Positions 23,946-36,200 of a stretch of DNA of 64,000 nucleotides are shown in pieces. Numbering within the stretch: the first letter of the stretch is position 1; the number at the start of each line of letters is the position of its first letter. Below the pieces are notes generated by a model. It searched no databases. It had not been told where the DNA came from and saw only the letters and a list, made by a program, of their open reading frames with translations. The translations under genes and the position numbers were made by a program. The DNA comes from Hoplostethus atlanticus (Eukaryota; Chordata; Actinopteri; Trachichthyiformes; Trachichthyidae): contig JAXDDX010000321.1 of assembly GCA_034670405.1 (NCBI GenBank), positions 16,001 to 80,000 of the forward strand, given 5' to 3'.

Positions 23946-26438
23946 ACCCTGTTTTGTTGACCGCGCAGGGGGTTGGACAAGAGACCAGTGAATACCTTCT
24001 GTCGTCGTCGGATTATCCAGAGGGGTGGCCTTGTGGTGATGCGGGCCGTCCTGTAATCGAAAGGTCACAGGTTCCATCACTGCCATGTGTACTGTCCGGT
24101 GTGTTTGAGCAGGACACCGAACCCCTGACTGCTCACTCTTCCTACCTTGCTCTGCATTAGAGCGTCTGCTAAAAGCCTAAAATGTAAAAAATGAGTAACA
24201 ACACATCAGGGGGCAAGTTATAGTTAACATATTAGTTATATTGAGGGTCCACAATCTGTAGAATATCCTCTCATTCATCTGCCAGTGACTCTTTAAAGCT
24301 GCCCTATCAGCTTTAATCATGACCAAGGCAGGGTGTGGTCAATTATTTATTTCTGATCGAAAATCATCTGTTACATCGGTTAAAAGCCTAGTCTGTGGGG
24401 TTTAAATAGCACGTTTACGAGCGTAGTTGAAAAAAAATAGACTTGAAGAGTAAAAAGACGCTTCAGGTCGCAGTGACGTTGTGCGACGCGAGCCGGTGTG
24501 GACAGCAGCGGTGGTTAACATGAAAGCGCTTCTGCTGCGAGAGACGCCCGACTAAATCGCGTCCTGTGTAGACCAGCCTTAAGCAGGTACTGATCCACTT
24601 TGACCTTTGACCCTGTTGATTACTGGTCCTACATACAAGGAACAGTGACCTAGGTAGAACATCCTTGCCTTCTGTTTGACCCTGTAGGATATGTTCTGTG
24701 CATACCTGGATTGTACCCTGGATAATACTAGGCCTGCATTTGTGAAAGAATGATCCGGGTAATAGTTATTTATTAGTTTTAAAATCATTTTCAAATGCTT
24801 CACATGCTTCATATTGTTTTATATTTGCGTGATTATTACACTGTATAATCATATGATTGTATGTTCACATTGCTTATGAGTGTAGGCTCAATGTTAGCTG
24901 TATATATTTGAAGTTTGAATCAAAAATGACTCATCCACCATTTAAGTACTGGACACTGGAAATGGGACAAAATGACTGCAGGGAAAAAAATGAATCCTCA
25001 CTATGGAAATCTGCAAATTAACAATGTTTTTGAGGATGCCATGGTTTATTGATTGATAAATATCAGTTGTATTTATTTGCCCTCAAAGTGGATAGCATTT
25101 TGGAATAAAACCCTTCCTTTCTGCTTTCTGGACAATCAAGGAAATGATAATGAATGATTCTGTTTTTCACATTGAAAAGGAGCAAGAGAGGGACACTGAA
25201 AATCATAAATCTTTCAAACTTGACGACTCCGTGCCGTTTGTACAAACTGTATTTTGTGCAATGCACGATTTCCATTAAAACTAATAACATTTCCTCCTAA
25301 AAGATAGTCATCTTTTTTTGTTTAGCAATGAAGCCATTCATGGCAATGATACAGATCTGAATCCACAACAACTGAATATTGAAATACTGACTGGAGAGTT
25401 TCAAGAGAACATTTGCTAGTGGCACATATTGTATGAAATATAACAAGGTGAGGGCGCGAGCGGAGGCAGAGGGAAGAGACGTGACAGTGAAGCAGAGGAG
25501 AGAAGGGATCCGGTAGAACAGGTGAGTTACTCTACTGGATCCACTGCTGTGTAATTTGGGATTTCATGTTTGTGTGTGTGTGTGCTATATCCATTACATG
25601 TACTTGGGCCAGCAACGGAATGATTTGTTTTTTCTCTCGAAGAGGGGGTGCGCGCGGGGGTGGGGTTATATTCGGAGTTTAAAGTCAGAATTTCTGAGAA
25701 AAAAGTCAGATATAATTTCTGAGAAAAAAGTCAGAGTTTAGTTTTTATTGGGGCTATTTGTTAAAATGGATGACATGAATGCTCTTATCAAGTTTCTGTC
25801 GTATCACATCTTGGCCCTAGAATACGCTTCCGTAGTTTTTGTATTTTGAGAATCTTTATCTTTTCTTTTATATTATAAATGATATATTTTTTATTGTATG
25901 TTATTTTATATGGAGTGGAGCTGCGAAGCTATTGCAGGCAGACACACTGGAGTGGCGCTGCAGCTCAGTCAGCTGAGCGTCCCCATAGCCACCGCAAATT
26001 GTGTAAAAAAAAAAAGCCGTCAAGCTAACTGCTGATTCTCTGCTGCCGCTCTGCACACCATGTTGCTCTGTTGCTGTTTATGCCGATGCTGATGAAGCTC
26101 TCACCACCACCACCACCACCCCAGCATCCACCCGTGGGCTCTGTTTACTGCCGATCGCTCCCTGCCTCACTCGGCTGGCTGAGTGGGTTAAGCAGAGGGC
26201 GATGCAACAGGGCCCTGACAATCAACATGTGACTTGGTTGACTGAAATAAAGTATATTGACCATGAATCCGACATTTTAACACATAAAAAAGGCATTTCT
26301 GAATGTGAACAGTGTTGTGACAGTTCATGCTATTGTATGTTTCCTCAAAACCAGACAAGCAATTAAAATCATCTCTACTAAAGCTCTTATCCAGGATCTG
26401 AGACTGTGTTGGCTGAGTTTTCATCCAACAGAACAAAG
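23946..26438. other. 3' flank of slc12 and 5' flank of lectin gene
   Basis: A SINE (24021-24190) begins 76 bases after the slc12 stop. I see no coding exon in the rest. A short possible non-coding first exon of the lectin gene may end at 25520 (gtagaacag followed by a good gtgagt donor), with the next exon beginning at aacaaagATG (26432); this is a guess from splice signals alone. A CAC trinucleotide run lies at about 26101-26121 and a short poly(A) run at about 26007. Confidence 0.4.
24021..24190 (+). repeat. tRNA-derived SINE (second family)
   Basis: The order of blocks is ggtggccttgtggtgatgcg, a B-box-like cacaggttccatc, gagcaggacaccgaacccct, then agagcgtctgctaaaagcct and a short aaaatgtaaaaa tail. 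This is a common teleost SINE layout. It lies in the presumed 3' untranslated region of the slc12 gene. Confidence 0.65.
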
Positions 26439-29089
26439 ATGCAGTGGAATCTGCTTCTGCTCATCCTGATGGGTGAGTGGATCGTCTTACTCAGCTCTTG
26501 TCTTACTTCTGTTGCCCTTTTTGCTGAGTGCCCCCAACAAAATACCTGGGTGTCAAAAAGAATACAGCAGGCCTTTTCCTCACTCCTGAAACATGTAGCT
26601 GTTGCAGATGTGCATGTTATGCCTACAACTCAACAACTCTGTTTGTCTACTTTGTCCAAAATAAAGCATAAAATACAAAAGGCGAGTGGACTGATCACTC
26701 TCCTTTATAGGAAATAATGACAAGCCACCCCACTGACCTTAATGAGTGTGGTGTAAGCAAAACAGCTGCTTTCTATGCTATCAACTCCTATCCACAATGT
26801 TTTCTCTATTTTAGGTCACTGTTCCTTCACCACGTGTCAACGGCATGATTACCGCTTTGTTACTGAGCCTAAGAATTGGTCTGACGCCCAGATGTACTGC
26901 AGGAACCATCACGCTGACCTGGCCACCATCAACAACATGGAGGATATTAAGAAAATCATGGGATTAATAGATAACAGTGATGGAGCCTGGATTGGGCTGG
27001 AAAGCAATTGGAACTGGTCTCTGTCAGGGATAGAGTTCAAGAAAAATGAGACAAATTGGAATGAAAATGAACCAAATAACTACAATGGGAATGAGAACTG
27101 TGTGTGCATGGACCATAAGGGCAAATGGATTGATGTAAAGTGCACATTCCAAGCATATTCCGTCTGCTACAATGGTAGGTAGTACTATGTTCATTCAGCA
27201 TGTCATCCTATCTCACATTTGTACTTTTTATTAGATCAGTTGTCCACTGCCAATGCGATGCAGGTTCCTCCTTGACCACAGCTACATAAAAATAGTCATT
27301 TTCTTTGCACGTTTAATTAATTAATTTATAAAAAAACAAAATGTATTTATTGTTTTTTTGTGAATGAACTCTTCATCTAAAGGCAGTAATGTATCTCAGA
27401 GTTTCCCCAATAGGTGTGGTGGGTCACCCTTCCTATTTTCAGTGGAGGGTTTTAAAAGTGAAAAATCTGTCAATGGTGTGAGATAATTTCACTTTGAATT
27501 TAAAATCAAGCAGCATTTACTTTAGATTGGAGTGATCTGCCTTATTCTGCCCAGACATGGACACTGGAAACAAATATCACTCTCTCACCCCATCTGATTG
27601 TTTCACTTGTTTTAATTAAGAAAAATTAGATTTTTAAAACCAGATATGTGACTAAATGACTTGCACATGTTTTGACAAGTGCATATCAAATAATATGAGG
27701 ACATTTGTTCACTGCACAGGAGGGAATGGAACACACCATGTGATAAAAGAAGAAAAGACCTGGAAACAGGCTCAGAGCTACTGCAGAAACCACGACGCTG
27801 ACCTGATCAGTGGGCTAAATCAGACTTCAAACCAAACAATATTAGATGATGTTGAACAAACAATCAAAACAACACATAAAGATCGCATTCACATTGGCCT
27901 TTTCCGAGACTCCTGGAAGTGGTCAGACGGGAGTAATTCTTCATTCAGATACTGGGATTCAGAGTTCAAGTCCAGCGGTGATTGTGTCATGACCAATTCG
28001 ACAGGCAACTGGAGCTTTAGCGAATGTACAAACAAAAAAACATTCTTCTGCCACGATGGTGAGTTTACCCAAGAGCCATGAAGAACAAAACATGCACATC
28101 TCTATGTTTTAGTCCTAGGTGAATGTATCCCCAAGACAAAGAGAATCTCCCACACACACTCACCTCTGTGCTAATTTATTGGTTTGATGTTTTGGTGTAT
28201 CGACGTTTTGCAAGAGTTGTTTTTTTTTTTCTCTCATGTTATGTCGTATTATGTCTTGTCCTATTGACTCAGAAAATGCTCAAACCCAGGGGAATGGGTA
28301 CATTCAATAGATGGGGAAACCCAGCATTGTAAAAAAAAAAAAAAAAACTTTCTCTAAATTAAATTAGCAGATGATTTTATCTCCGTGTGCTCGAGTACAT
28401 GAAAGTGCAAATCAGTGTTTTTACCTAGCAAGATGGGAAATGAAGATGAGTCTGCAGTGCACAAGAGGTGCTAAACTAGCTCTCCCACTCTAGAGAGTTT
28501 TGTCCTGCAAGACCTTTTAAAACTCAGTTGTTTTTTTTTTAACAGAGGGCCCCCTAAGACATTTTTGCTTGGGGCCCCCAAAATCCTAGGGCCGGCTCTG
28601 GTCAAACCATAGCACAGTGTTCTCAGCAATTAACCAAGCCACTAGCACGATCACTTACATATCTCTGTTTTTTCCACTTTAGACAACCTGATCCTGATCC
28701 AGGAGAACAAGACCTGGGAAGAGGCCTTAGATTTCTGCCAAGAGAAACATGATGACCTGGTCTCCATCCACAATGAAGACATCCAGAAATGGGTCCAGAA
28801 GAGAGCGGAGAAGGCTGATAGTCCCTATGTGTGGCTGGGTCTGCGCTACACCTGCACCCTGGATTTCTGGTTCTGGGTCAGCGACGAGCCACTCTGCTAC
28901 CAGAACTGGGCCCCGGGGAATGAGACCAGAGACTGCGAGATGTCCGGAGCCATGGAGAAAGGAGGGGAGCATCACTGGTTCAGCCTGTCTGATGCTAAGA
29001 GGTTCAACTTCATCTGCAGCAGACGGCTAAGTGTTTTACAGGAAACATCGACCCTAAAACACTTCAACGCGGTTAAAGTTATTTGGTGA
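26439..29089 (+). CDS. Secreted triple C-type lectin-domain protein
   Basis: Four coding exons: 26439-26472 (signal peptide start MQWNLLLLILMG), 26815-27174, 27720-28058 and 28683-29089. Every domain exon joins in the same phase (one base before the junction), giving 380 codons including the stop. Each long exon encodes one C-type lectin domain. Domain 1 (WSDAQMYCRNHHADLATI, then NENEPNNYNGNENC, then GKWIDVKC) keeps the EPN sugar-specificity motif and an acidic residue where WND is usual. It could therefore bind mannose-type sugars with calcium. Domain 2 (WKQAQSYCRNHDADLIS) and domain 3 (WEEALDFCQEKHDDLVSI, then YQNWAPGNE) lack EPN/QPD and WND and are probably structural or use other contacts. 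There is no transmembrane segment, and the protein ends after a short basic and hydrophobic tail. It resembles fish macrophage-mannose-receptor-like lectins. The true first exon and the exact orthologue are unknown. Confidence 0.82.
28485..28612. repeat. Transposon remnant in lectin intron 3
   Basis: The sequence gagggccccctaagacattt followed by gcttggggcccccaaaat and ggccggctctg resembles the degraded ends of common fish DNA-transposon-derived repeats. It has no open frame. Confidence 0.3.
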
Positions 29090-29949
29090 TGTACCTTGTA
29101 TTTCCGGGTCCATTTTGTTGTTTGGTTGTGATATTTTCCCTTTCCCCTGGATAGCTGGCCCAACGTAGACAACATGATGTCATGTTGAGATATTTCCAGC
29201 ACAGCTACTATTGAGTTTTATAGGAGAAAACATCAATCTAAACAATCTAAAATATATAGTAAATGTCAGGTAGGTTTTGGTGTCAATGCCTCATACAGGT
29301 CTTCTTTCTAGACCATTTTGCACCGATCATAATCATATAGGGAGAAATCCATCATAGACGAGGAAGAGGAAGGGATACCAATTTCTCCACCGACAGTAGC
29401 CTCAATAGACCATGATGCACTGCAGCCACAAGACGTGTTTTGAGTAAGGGGCGAGACACTCCCTTGCTCTTATTATCACTATCACTATTGCTATCACCAC
29501 CTACACTTATAACAGAATTACTAACTGTAGATGAGGTAAAAAGGGGTAATTACACCACAAAATAACTCCTTGAACACGTTGAACATCATAGATTGATGAT
29601 CTGAACAGTGTAAGAGTATCTAGGGCGGATGTTTCCTTTAAATCCTATGTATTGTTTTGCATCCTGACTGACTGGATTAGCCTGCAATCATTTGAGCTCT
29701 GAGGGGAAGAGGTGAAAATATTTACAATTTAGTAACTGGACAATTGAAACTTCATTTGAAGCCCCTAACCACATTTTTTCTGTCTGCTGTTTCTGATCCA
29801 GGACCAGGTAAACTGTTTTCCCTGCCCACCCTGCATGCCAGATCTCAGCCATCATCAAGCAGTGGTCATCCCATTATAATCCCATTCAGTTGTGTGGTGT
29901 TGATTTTTATTTCTTTGTTTCTTTTAAGGTGTGATGTTTTATTAGTCCT
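29090..29949. other. 3' flank of lectin gene
   Basis: No further lectin exon is recognisable. An open frame at 29744-30055 shows no family resemblance. Confidence 0.4.
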
Positions 29950-31306
29950 TTGGTGTTTCATTTTTTTATATATCTCATGCCAAAAAAAAGTCTGTTTTTG
30001 TCTCCTCTCATTGTGTTTAGTACTTCATATATGCTACACCAAACTAAACTATTAAAGTGTTGCTACTACTGTATAACTACATATTTTTAACATTTCTTCT
30101 CTTATGGGTATCATTCATTGTGGGGTGTGTTTTTTTTTTTTTAACTTTTTGTTTAGATCTGATGATGTTTTTCAAATGTAAAATCCTAATTCTGAAGTGA
30201 TCACTTTTTTGGATTTGGATGTAACCAGGAAATTGATTTCTGTAATGCCGATTAAATAGTTAAACAAAACATGACGTGGTGCTCTGCAAAAAATGTCATT
30301 TAGTTTGGCATTCATTATTAAAACTTTACCTTTGCAGAACAAGTGAAATATTTTACCAGCGTGGGTGACATATAATTTCACTTGTTTCCAATATTTTTTT
30401 TAAACATGTTTTTCAGTAATTTTCTAGAACGTTTGTTGAATAAATTCAGAGATTGACAAAGAGTCCTCGAGAATTAATTGAGTGTATTTATTAGAAAAAA
30501 AGCTGAGTACTCAGGAGAGATGTACACACACAGGGTAGGGTCTGCAGATCTCAGCCAGAGAACTATCTGAACAGTGACTATGAGGAGGGAAAGACAGGAG
30601 GGGGAGTAGTTTCTAAACATCTACAAGGTTATTTTCAACCTAGGCTGAACAATATGTAGTGTTGAAGGTCTTAAATCTCTCATTGGATCGGCCCTCAGTA
30701 TGGGCTCACACAAGCAATACATCCAGCTGGATAGATCGAACATATTCATTCGTATATAGATACATGTCACATGATACTGCAGCAGTTAGGATCTCCTCAC
30801 ACTAGCAATAGAGATGTGTACAACACAATCATATTACTCAGAAAGGTTAGGATACAGTGATCAAGACATAAGACACGGTGATTAAGACATAATTTCTTCC
30901 ACAGTTTCCAACAGAAACAATCTTCAATATCTTGAAATAAGGAAGATTACTCCAGCAGTATCAGGAATCAGTATACAGTGGAACCATCTCATCCCACTGC
31001 CACGTTATTTTTTCCACTTTATTGTAAGAAAAATAACATTTTAAAACTCAATAGTAGATTAAATGAGGATCGACACCTTGTTGGGTACCATACACACACA
31101 CTATAAGTCCCTATAGTATTATTATAGGACTATTACCGTGATTTTTCAACTATTGACGCTAGGGGCGCGCGTGAGCAGTCTAGCCGCCGGATCAGACAGG
31201 TGCCCCACGACGCCCTTCATCTCCAAGACATTTTAATGAATCCGGAAACTATCTCAGCCTGATTTAACTTGAGCACCATGGGGGATCCTTACAAATACCC
31301 CGTTTT
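29950..31306 (+). repeat. Tandem duplication copy 1: parp14 5' region with truncated exon 1
   Basis: This block repeats directly as 31307-32662 (offset 1357-1358 bases). I noticed only a few differences: a poly(T)/taa tract near 30131 versus 31490, and ggatcagac versus ggattagac near the ends. The copy ends ten codons into the parp14 start (MGDPYKYPVF at 31278-31307) and then runs straight into the beginning of copy 2. It therefore carries a duplicated upstream region and start codon but no usable exon 1. The resulting chimeric frame, 31278-31448, would encode 56 residues. Confidence 0.92.
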
Positions 31307-32662
31307 TTTGGTGTTTCATTTTTTTATATATCTCATGCCAAAAAAAAGTCTGTTTTTGTCTCCTCTCATTGTGTTTAGTACTTCATATATGCTACACCAA
31401 ACTAAACTATTAAAGTGTTGCTACTACTGTATAACTACATATTTTTAACATTTCTTCTCTTATGGGTATCATTCATTGTGGGGTGTGTTTTGTTTTTTTT
31501 ACTTTTTGTTTAGATCTGATGATGTTTTTCAAATGTAAAATCCTAATTCTGAAGTGATCACTTTTTTGGATTTGGATGTAACCAGGAAATTGATTTCTGT
31601 AATGCCGATTAAATAGTTAAACAAAACATGACGTGGTGCTCTGCAAAAAATGTCATTTAGTTTGGCATTCATTATTAAAACTTTACCTTTGCAGAACAAG
31701 TGAAATATTTTACCAGCGTGGGTGACATATAATTTCACTTGTTTCCAATATTTTTTTTAAACATGTTTTTCAGTAATTTTCTAGAACGTTTGTTGAATAA
31801 ATTCAGAGATTGACAAAGAGTCCTCGAGAATTAATTGAGTGTATTTATTAGAAAAAAAGCTGAGTACTCAGGAGAGATGTACACACACAGGGTAGGGTCT
31901 GCAGATCTCAGCCAGAGAACTATCTGAACAGTGACTATGAGGAGGGAAAGACAGGAGGGGGAGTAGTTTCTAAACATCTACAAGGTTATTTTCAACCTAG
32001 GCTGAACAATATGTAGTGTTGAAGGTCTTAAATCTCTCATTGGATCGGCCCTCAGTATGGGCTCACACAAGCAATACATCCAGCTGGATAGATCGAACAT
32101 ATTCATTCGTATATAGATACATGTCACATGATACTGCAGCAGTTAGGATCTCCTCACACTAGCAATAGAGATGTGTACAACACAATCATATTACTCAGAA
32201 AGGTTAGGATACAGTGATCAAGACATAAGACACGGTGATTAAGACATAATTTCTTCCACAGTTTCCAACAGAAACAATCTTCAATATCTTGAAATAAGGA
32301 AGATTACTCCAGCAGTATCAGGAATCAGTATACAGTGGAACCATCTCATCCCACTGCCACGTTATTTTTTCCACTTTATTGTAAGAAAAATAACATTTTA
32401 AAACTCAATAGTAGATTAAATGAGGATCGACACCTTGTTGGGTACCATACACACACACTATAAGTCCCTATAGTATTATTATAGGACTATTACCGTGATT
32501 TTTCAACTATTGACGCTAGGGGCGCGCGTGAGCAGTCTAGCCGCCGGATTAGACAGGTGCCCCACGACGCCCTTCATCTCCAAGACATTTTAATGAATCC
32601 GGAAACTATCTCAGCCTGATTTAACTTGAGCACCATGGGGGATCCTTACAAATACCCCGTTT
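31307..32662 (+). repeat. Tandem duplication copy 2: parp14 5' region leading into intact exon 1
   Basis: This is the partner of 29950-31306. It continues past the breakpoint into the complete parp14 exon 1 (ATG at 32635). The breakpoint junction shows only a few shared T residues, so the duplication probably arose by end joining or replication slippage rather than between long repeats. The near identity implies a recent event or an assembly artefact. Confidence 0.92.
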
Positions 32663-33137
32663 TCTTCGAGTGTCCCACGCTGGACACAGAGCAAAAGAAG
32701 AGAATAGAAAACTACTTCCAGATCCGCCGCAGATCAGGCGGAGGGGAATGCGGACCGCTGAGGAATGCGAATAACAAAGTTTATGTGATCGCTTTCAGAG
32801 ATCCAAAAGGTAGGCGGTAGAAATGGATCAGTTGATGTGGGATTTAATGGTTGATTATTATTATTTCTTTAATTAGGTTGTCGACTATCGTGTCATGCGG
32901 AAGAAATTGAAAGTAGGTCTAAAGTTGCACCAGCTGATCACACTTGATTTTTTCGTGTGTGTGCGCGCGCGTGTGTGTGTGTGTGTGTGTTTTTAATGAA
33001 ATAACAGCTCATACATCCAAACGTTTTGACTTTGAAACTATAGGCCACGTTATATTCACGTATAAAAAATGTCGATGTAGAAATACAAGACAGTTTCACT
33101 TTCACATTGCAACCAGCGCAGGAAGAGTGGTGTGTGT

Positions 33138-33171
<34 letters not shown>

Positions 33172-33244
33172 AGAAGGTAAACAAGAAAAGAAAGAGGGAG
33201 GGACGATAAAATGACAAAACTGAAAACTAGTGCTGAGAGAGAGA

Positions 33245-33281
<37 letters not shown>

Positions 33282-36200
33282 TTTCAGTACCAGAGCCTGT
33301 GTTTTATGCCCAAGAGCAATATACCTAATTCCATATATGTCCACTTTGCTGTCTCAGATCAGCAGAGAGTCCTGGAGAAATCTGAGCATATGTTGGAGTT
33401 AGCGGACGGTCCTCTGGTGCTTAGCGTCCAAGGGAGCCTGGGGCCTCCCACCTCCTCTCCCATCACCTCCTCCTCTCCCACCACCAGCTCTTCCTCTCCC
33501 ATCACCTCCTTGGTCCAACCAGACCTGGGGTTGACAGCTCCAGCACAGGTGAGACATTCATCGGGTTCTGCGAACTTCAGGCATCTCACCACTCAGTTAT
33601 ATCTTAAGTTAACAACTTACATGATGTAATGCTCATAAGGCATTATAAGGCATCATAAGCACATTATGAGGCAGTATGATCAGGTCATGATATGAAGGAT
33701 TTTCACACTTTTGGCCAGTTATGTGGCAGAATAAGAAAAATACACTACTAACCTCAACAACAAAATAACCCAGGAATGCAAGGAACATCGGCAATAGTTG
33801 TTAATAAGTGTTAAGTGTTAATAAGTGTTTTTTTTGTCACTTCCTGTGTGTGGAGAAGTGTCCATACCTGACCCCAGAATTTAACTTGCTTAAATAGGGC
33901 GAATCTACAGCATCTCAATTAGGGGGGGGGGGGGGGGGGGAGGGTAGGACGCTCTTTAACCTCTGCAACCTGAAATTTATTGATTAATACTTGAAAAATA
34001 CACACAAAAATACACAAATTGTTAGCAAAGGTCTTAAGACGAATCATAACTTGTATTAGAGAGATACAAATTAATATGAATCCACAGTTTGATTTACTTT
34101 AATGTCAGCAATCATTTTGTAAGAGTGGGTGTTGCTTTTTGGAAGTAATGTGTCCATATGATATATTAAACACTACCAGTCAAAAGTTTTTCTGTTTTTC
34201 CAGTTTTTATTGAAATTGAAGCAATTCAAGTCCAGTGAATAACCTGAAAGGTAAGCGGTAAACTGCTAAAAAAAAAGTTTAGGTATAATGTAAATTTCAG
34301 AGTTATAAAAAAAGGCCCGCACCATCAAAAGGCACTTGGAAACTGGAGGAAACTCTGACAGGAAGCGGTCTGGGGTGCAGCTATGCCAGATTCATAATAT
34401 AATATAATGCATGTAAATTTATATTCTGATGATCATGCGTACATGCTTTTAATACACGTATGCCTCACAATACATTTCAAATAAAGTATTACAAAAAACA
34501 ATTAATACAGAGCGTGAGTGAGTCTTGAGCACTGTCACATGTCTCTGGGCAATATTATAAGAGTTCACAGAGTACCTAATTAAAGTTCTTATCTTCAAAG
34601 TTTAAAGATAAGAACTCTATTTAATTTGGTTCAAAGATCCAAATTGTGTAAACTCGTACTTTCAATTGTATAGCAATAAAAAAAACTATTTCATTATGGT
34701 GCTATTAACCAGCCCAAACCAGTTTGATCAGTTCAAATCAATTAAAAATGTTTCAAATAAGACAATTTAAATGAATCACAGTTAACAATTCTAAAACAGT
34801 TGAAAGATAAAGGATAACCTTAGAGATGGCAGTACTGTAAGAGAATTGGAGCACTTAAACGTTGTTTGTTGTGATTCTCTGCTTTTAAGGCTGTTTTTAT
34901 CGCAGATGAATATATTAATTGAAAACCATTGTCATATTTTTGTCATTCATTGAATAATAAATTAAGTTTTTATCTACCTCCAATTGCAGAGCCACCTGTC
35001 CATTCTTGCTTCAACACTGCCATCCAGTGGTGTAGAACATGAACTACAACTTGACACTTACCTCCTCCAGTACCTCAAGGAATGCCCCAGGGCTAGAAAG
35101 GAACTAATGGAAGAACTCACCTCTATGGCCTGCTCTGTACAGCTCCACCCAGAGGAGGGGCACGCTTTGGTCAGGAGCTTAGCCCAAACTAGCTCAGATA
35201 GTGATGGAGTCAAGCAATGGAAGGCTAAAGTGGAGAAACTCTTTGAACAGATCAAAGAACGCTACCTCTGCCACTTCGAGGTGGACCCACATAAAGTCAA
35301 GGTTCTTCTTCACAGCTCTAGTCAAGCAACAGATGAGGTGAGGGTGTATAGCCAGGCTGGAGTGGCTGTGGTGGTTGGTGAACATTCCCAGGTCCACGCC
35401 AGGTTGAGGGATGTGGTGGACTCACATGTCAAAGGTCAGGTGTCAGGTGTCAGTCAGAAGCAAACCACTACCCGTCGGTTGGGCGAGGCCAAACTCCGCC
35501 TCCTTTGGATGAAGATAGAGCACACTCTGGGACGGAATACTCCTGGAGTGAAGGTCAGGCAGGGTGATGCGGGTCAGTTAGTTCTGGAAGGTTCTGTGGG
35601 GGATATTCTTAAGGCAGGAGAATCGATCTCTGAGACGGAGGATTTGGTGTTAGAGAGGATGGTTTCTGGCGTGAGCCCACGTCTCTTAGCCTTTCTTAGG
35701 AAAGTATATGGAGGTCCAGGGGTGCTAGGTGACTTGTTAGGGGTTGGTGACATGGTGGAAATAGAGTTAGGAGACACAGAGCTACGTCTGTTCACCTTCT
35801 CCTCTGATAAATTGGATGAAACAGTAAAGGCATTGCACACCCACTTCAAGGAAGTAAACATTGACATGCCTAACTCTGCTGTGCCGTCAGAGCTTAGGGC
35901 GAAGCTTGAGTCCAAGGTAAATGAGATGAACAAAGGAAGATATAGGGCTATAGTCAGGTTTGGCGCAGGCAGCAAGGTTTGCTTACTGGGCCACACCAAA
36001 GAGGTTGAGGAGCTGAATCAGGTTATCGTACAGTCTATCTTGGACCAGTCCAGTGTAAAAGAAAGGGTTCTTCTCCCCTTTGCAGAAATAGCAGACCTGT
36101 TACCAGAATTGCTACAACTGCGTGGTTTTGACCACTTCGGGGTGACCTTTCACCCTGTAGTCTCATCCTCTAGCCCCATGGTAGTGCTGATAGGTCCGTC

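Noticed and set aside
30172..31738. Pair of identical 69-residue reverse-strand proteins
   Set aside because: They are identical only because the DNA is tandemly duplicated. There is no evidence of coding function.
32280..32634. Interferon response element upstream of parp14
   Set aside because: I looked for a tandem GAAA-NN-GAAA type motif because the family is interferon-induced, but found no convincing match.
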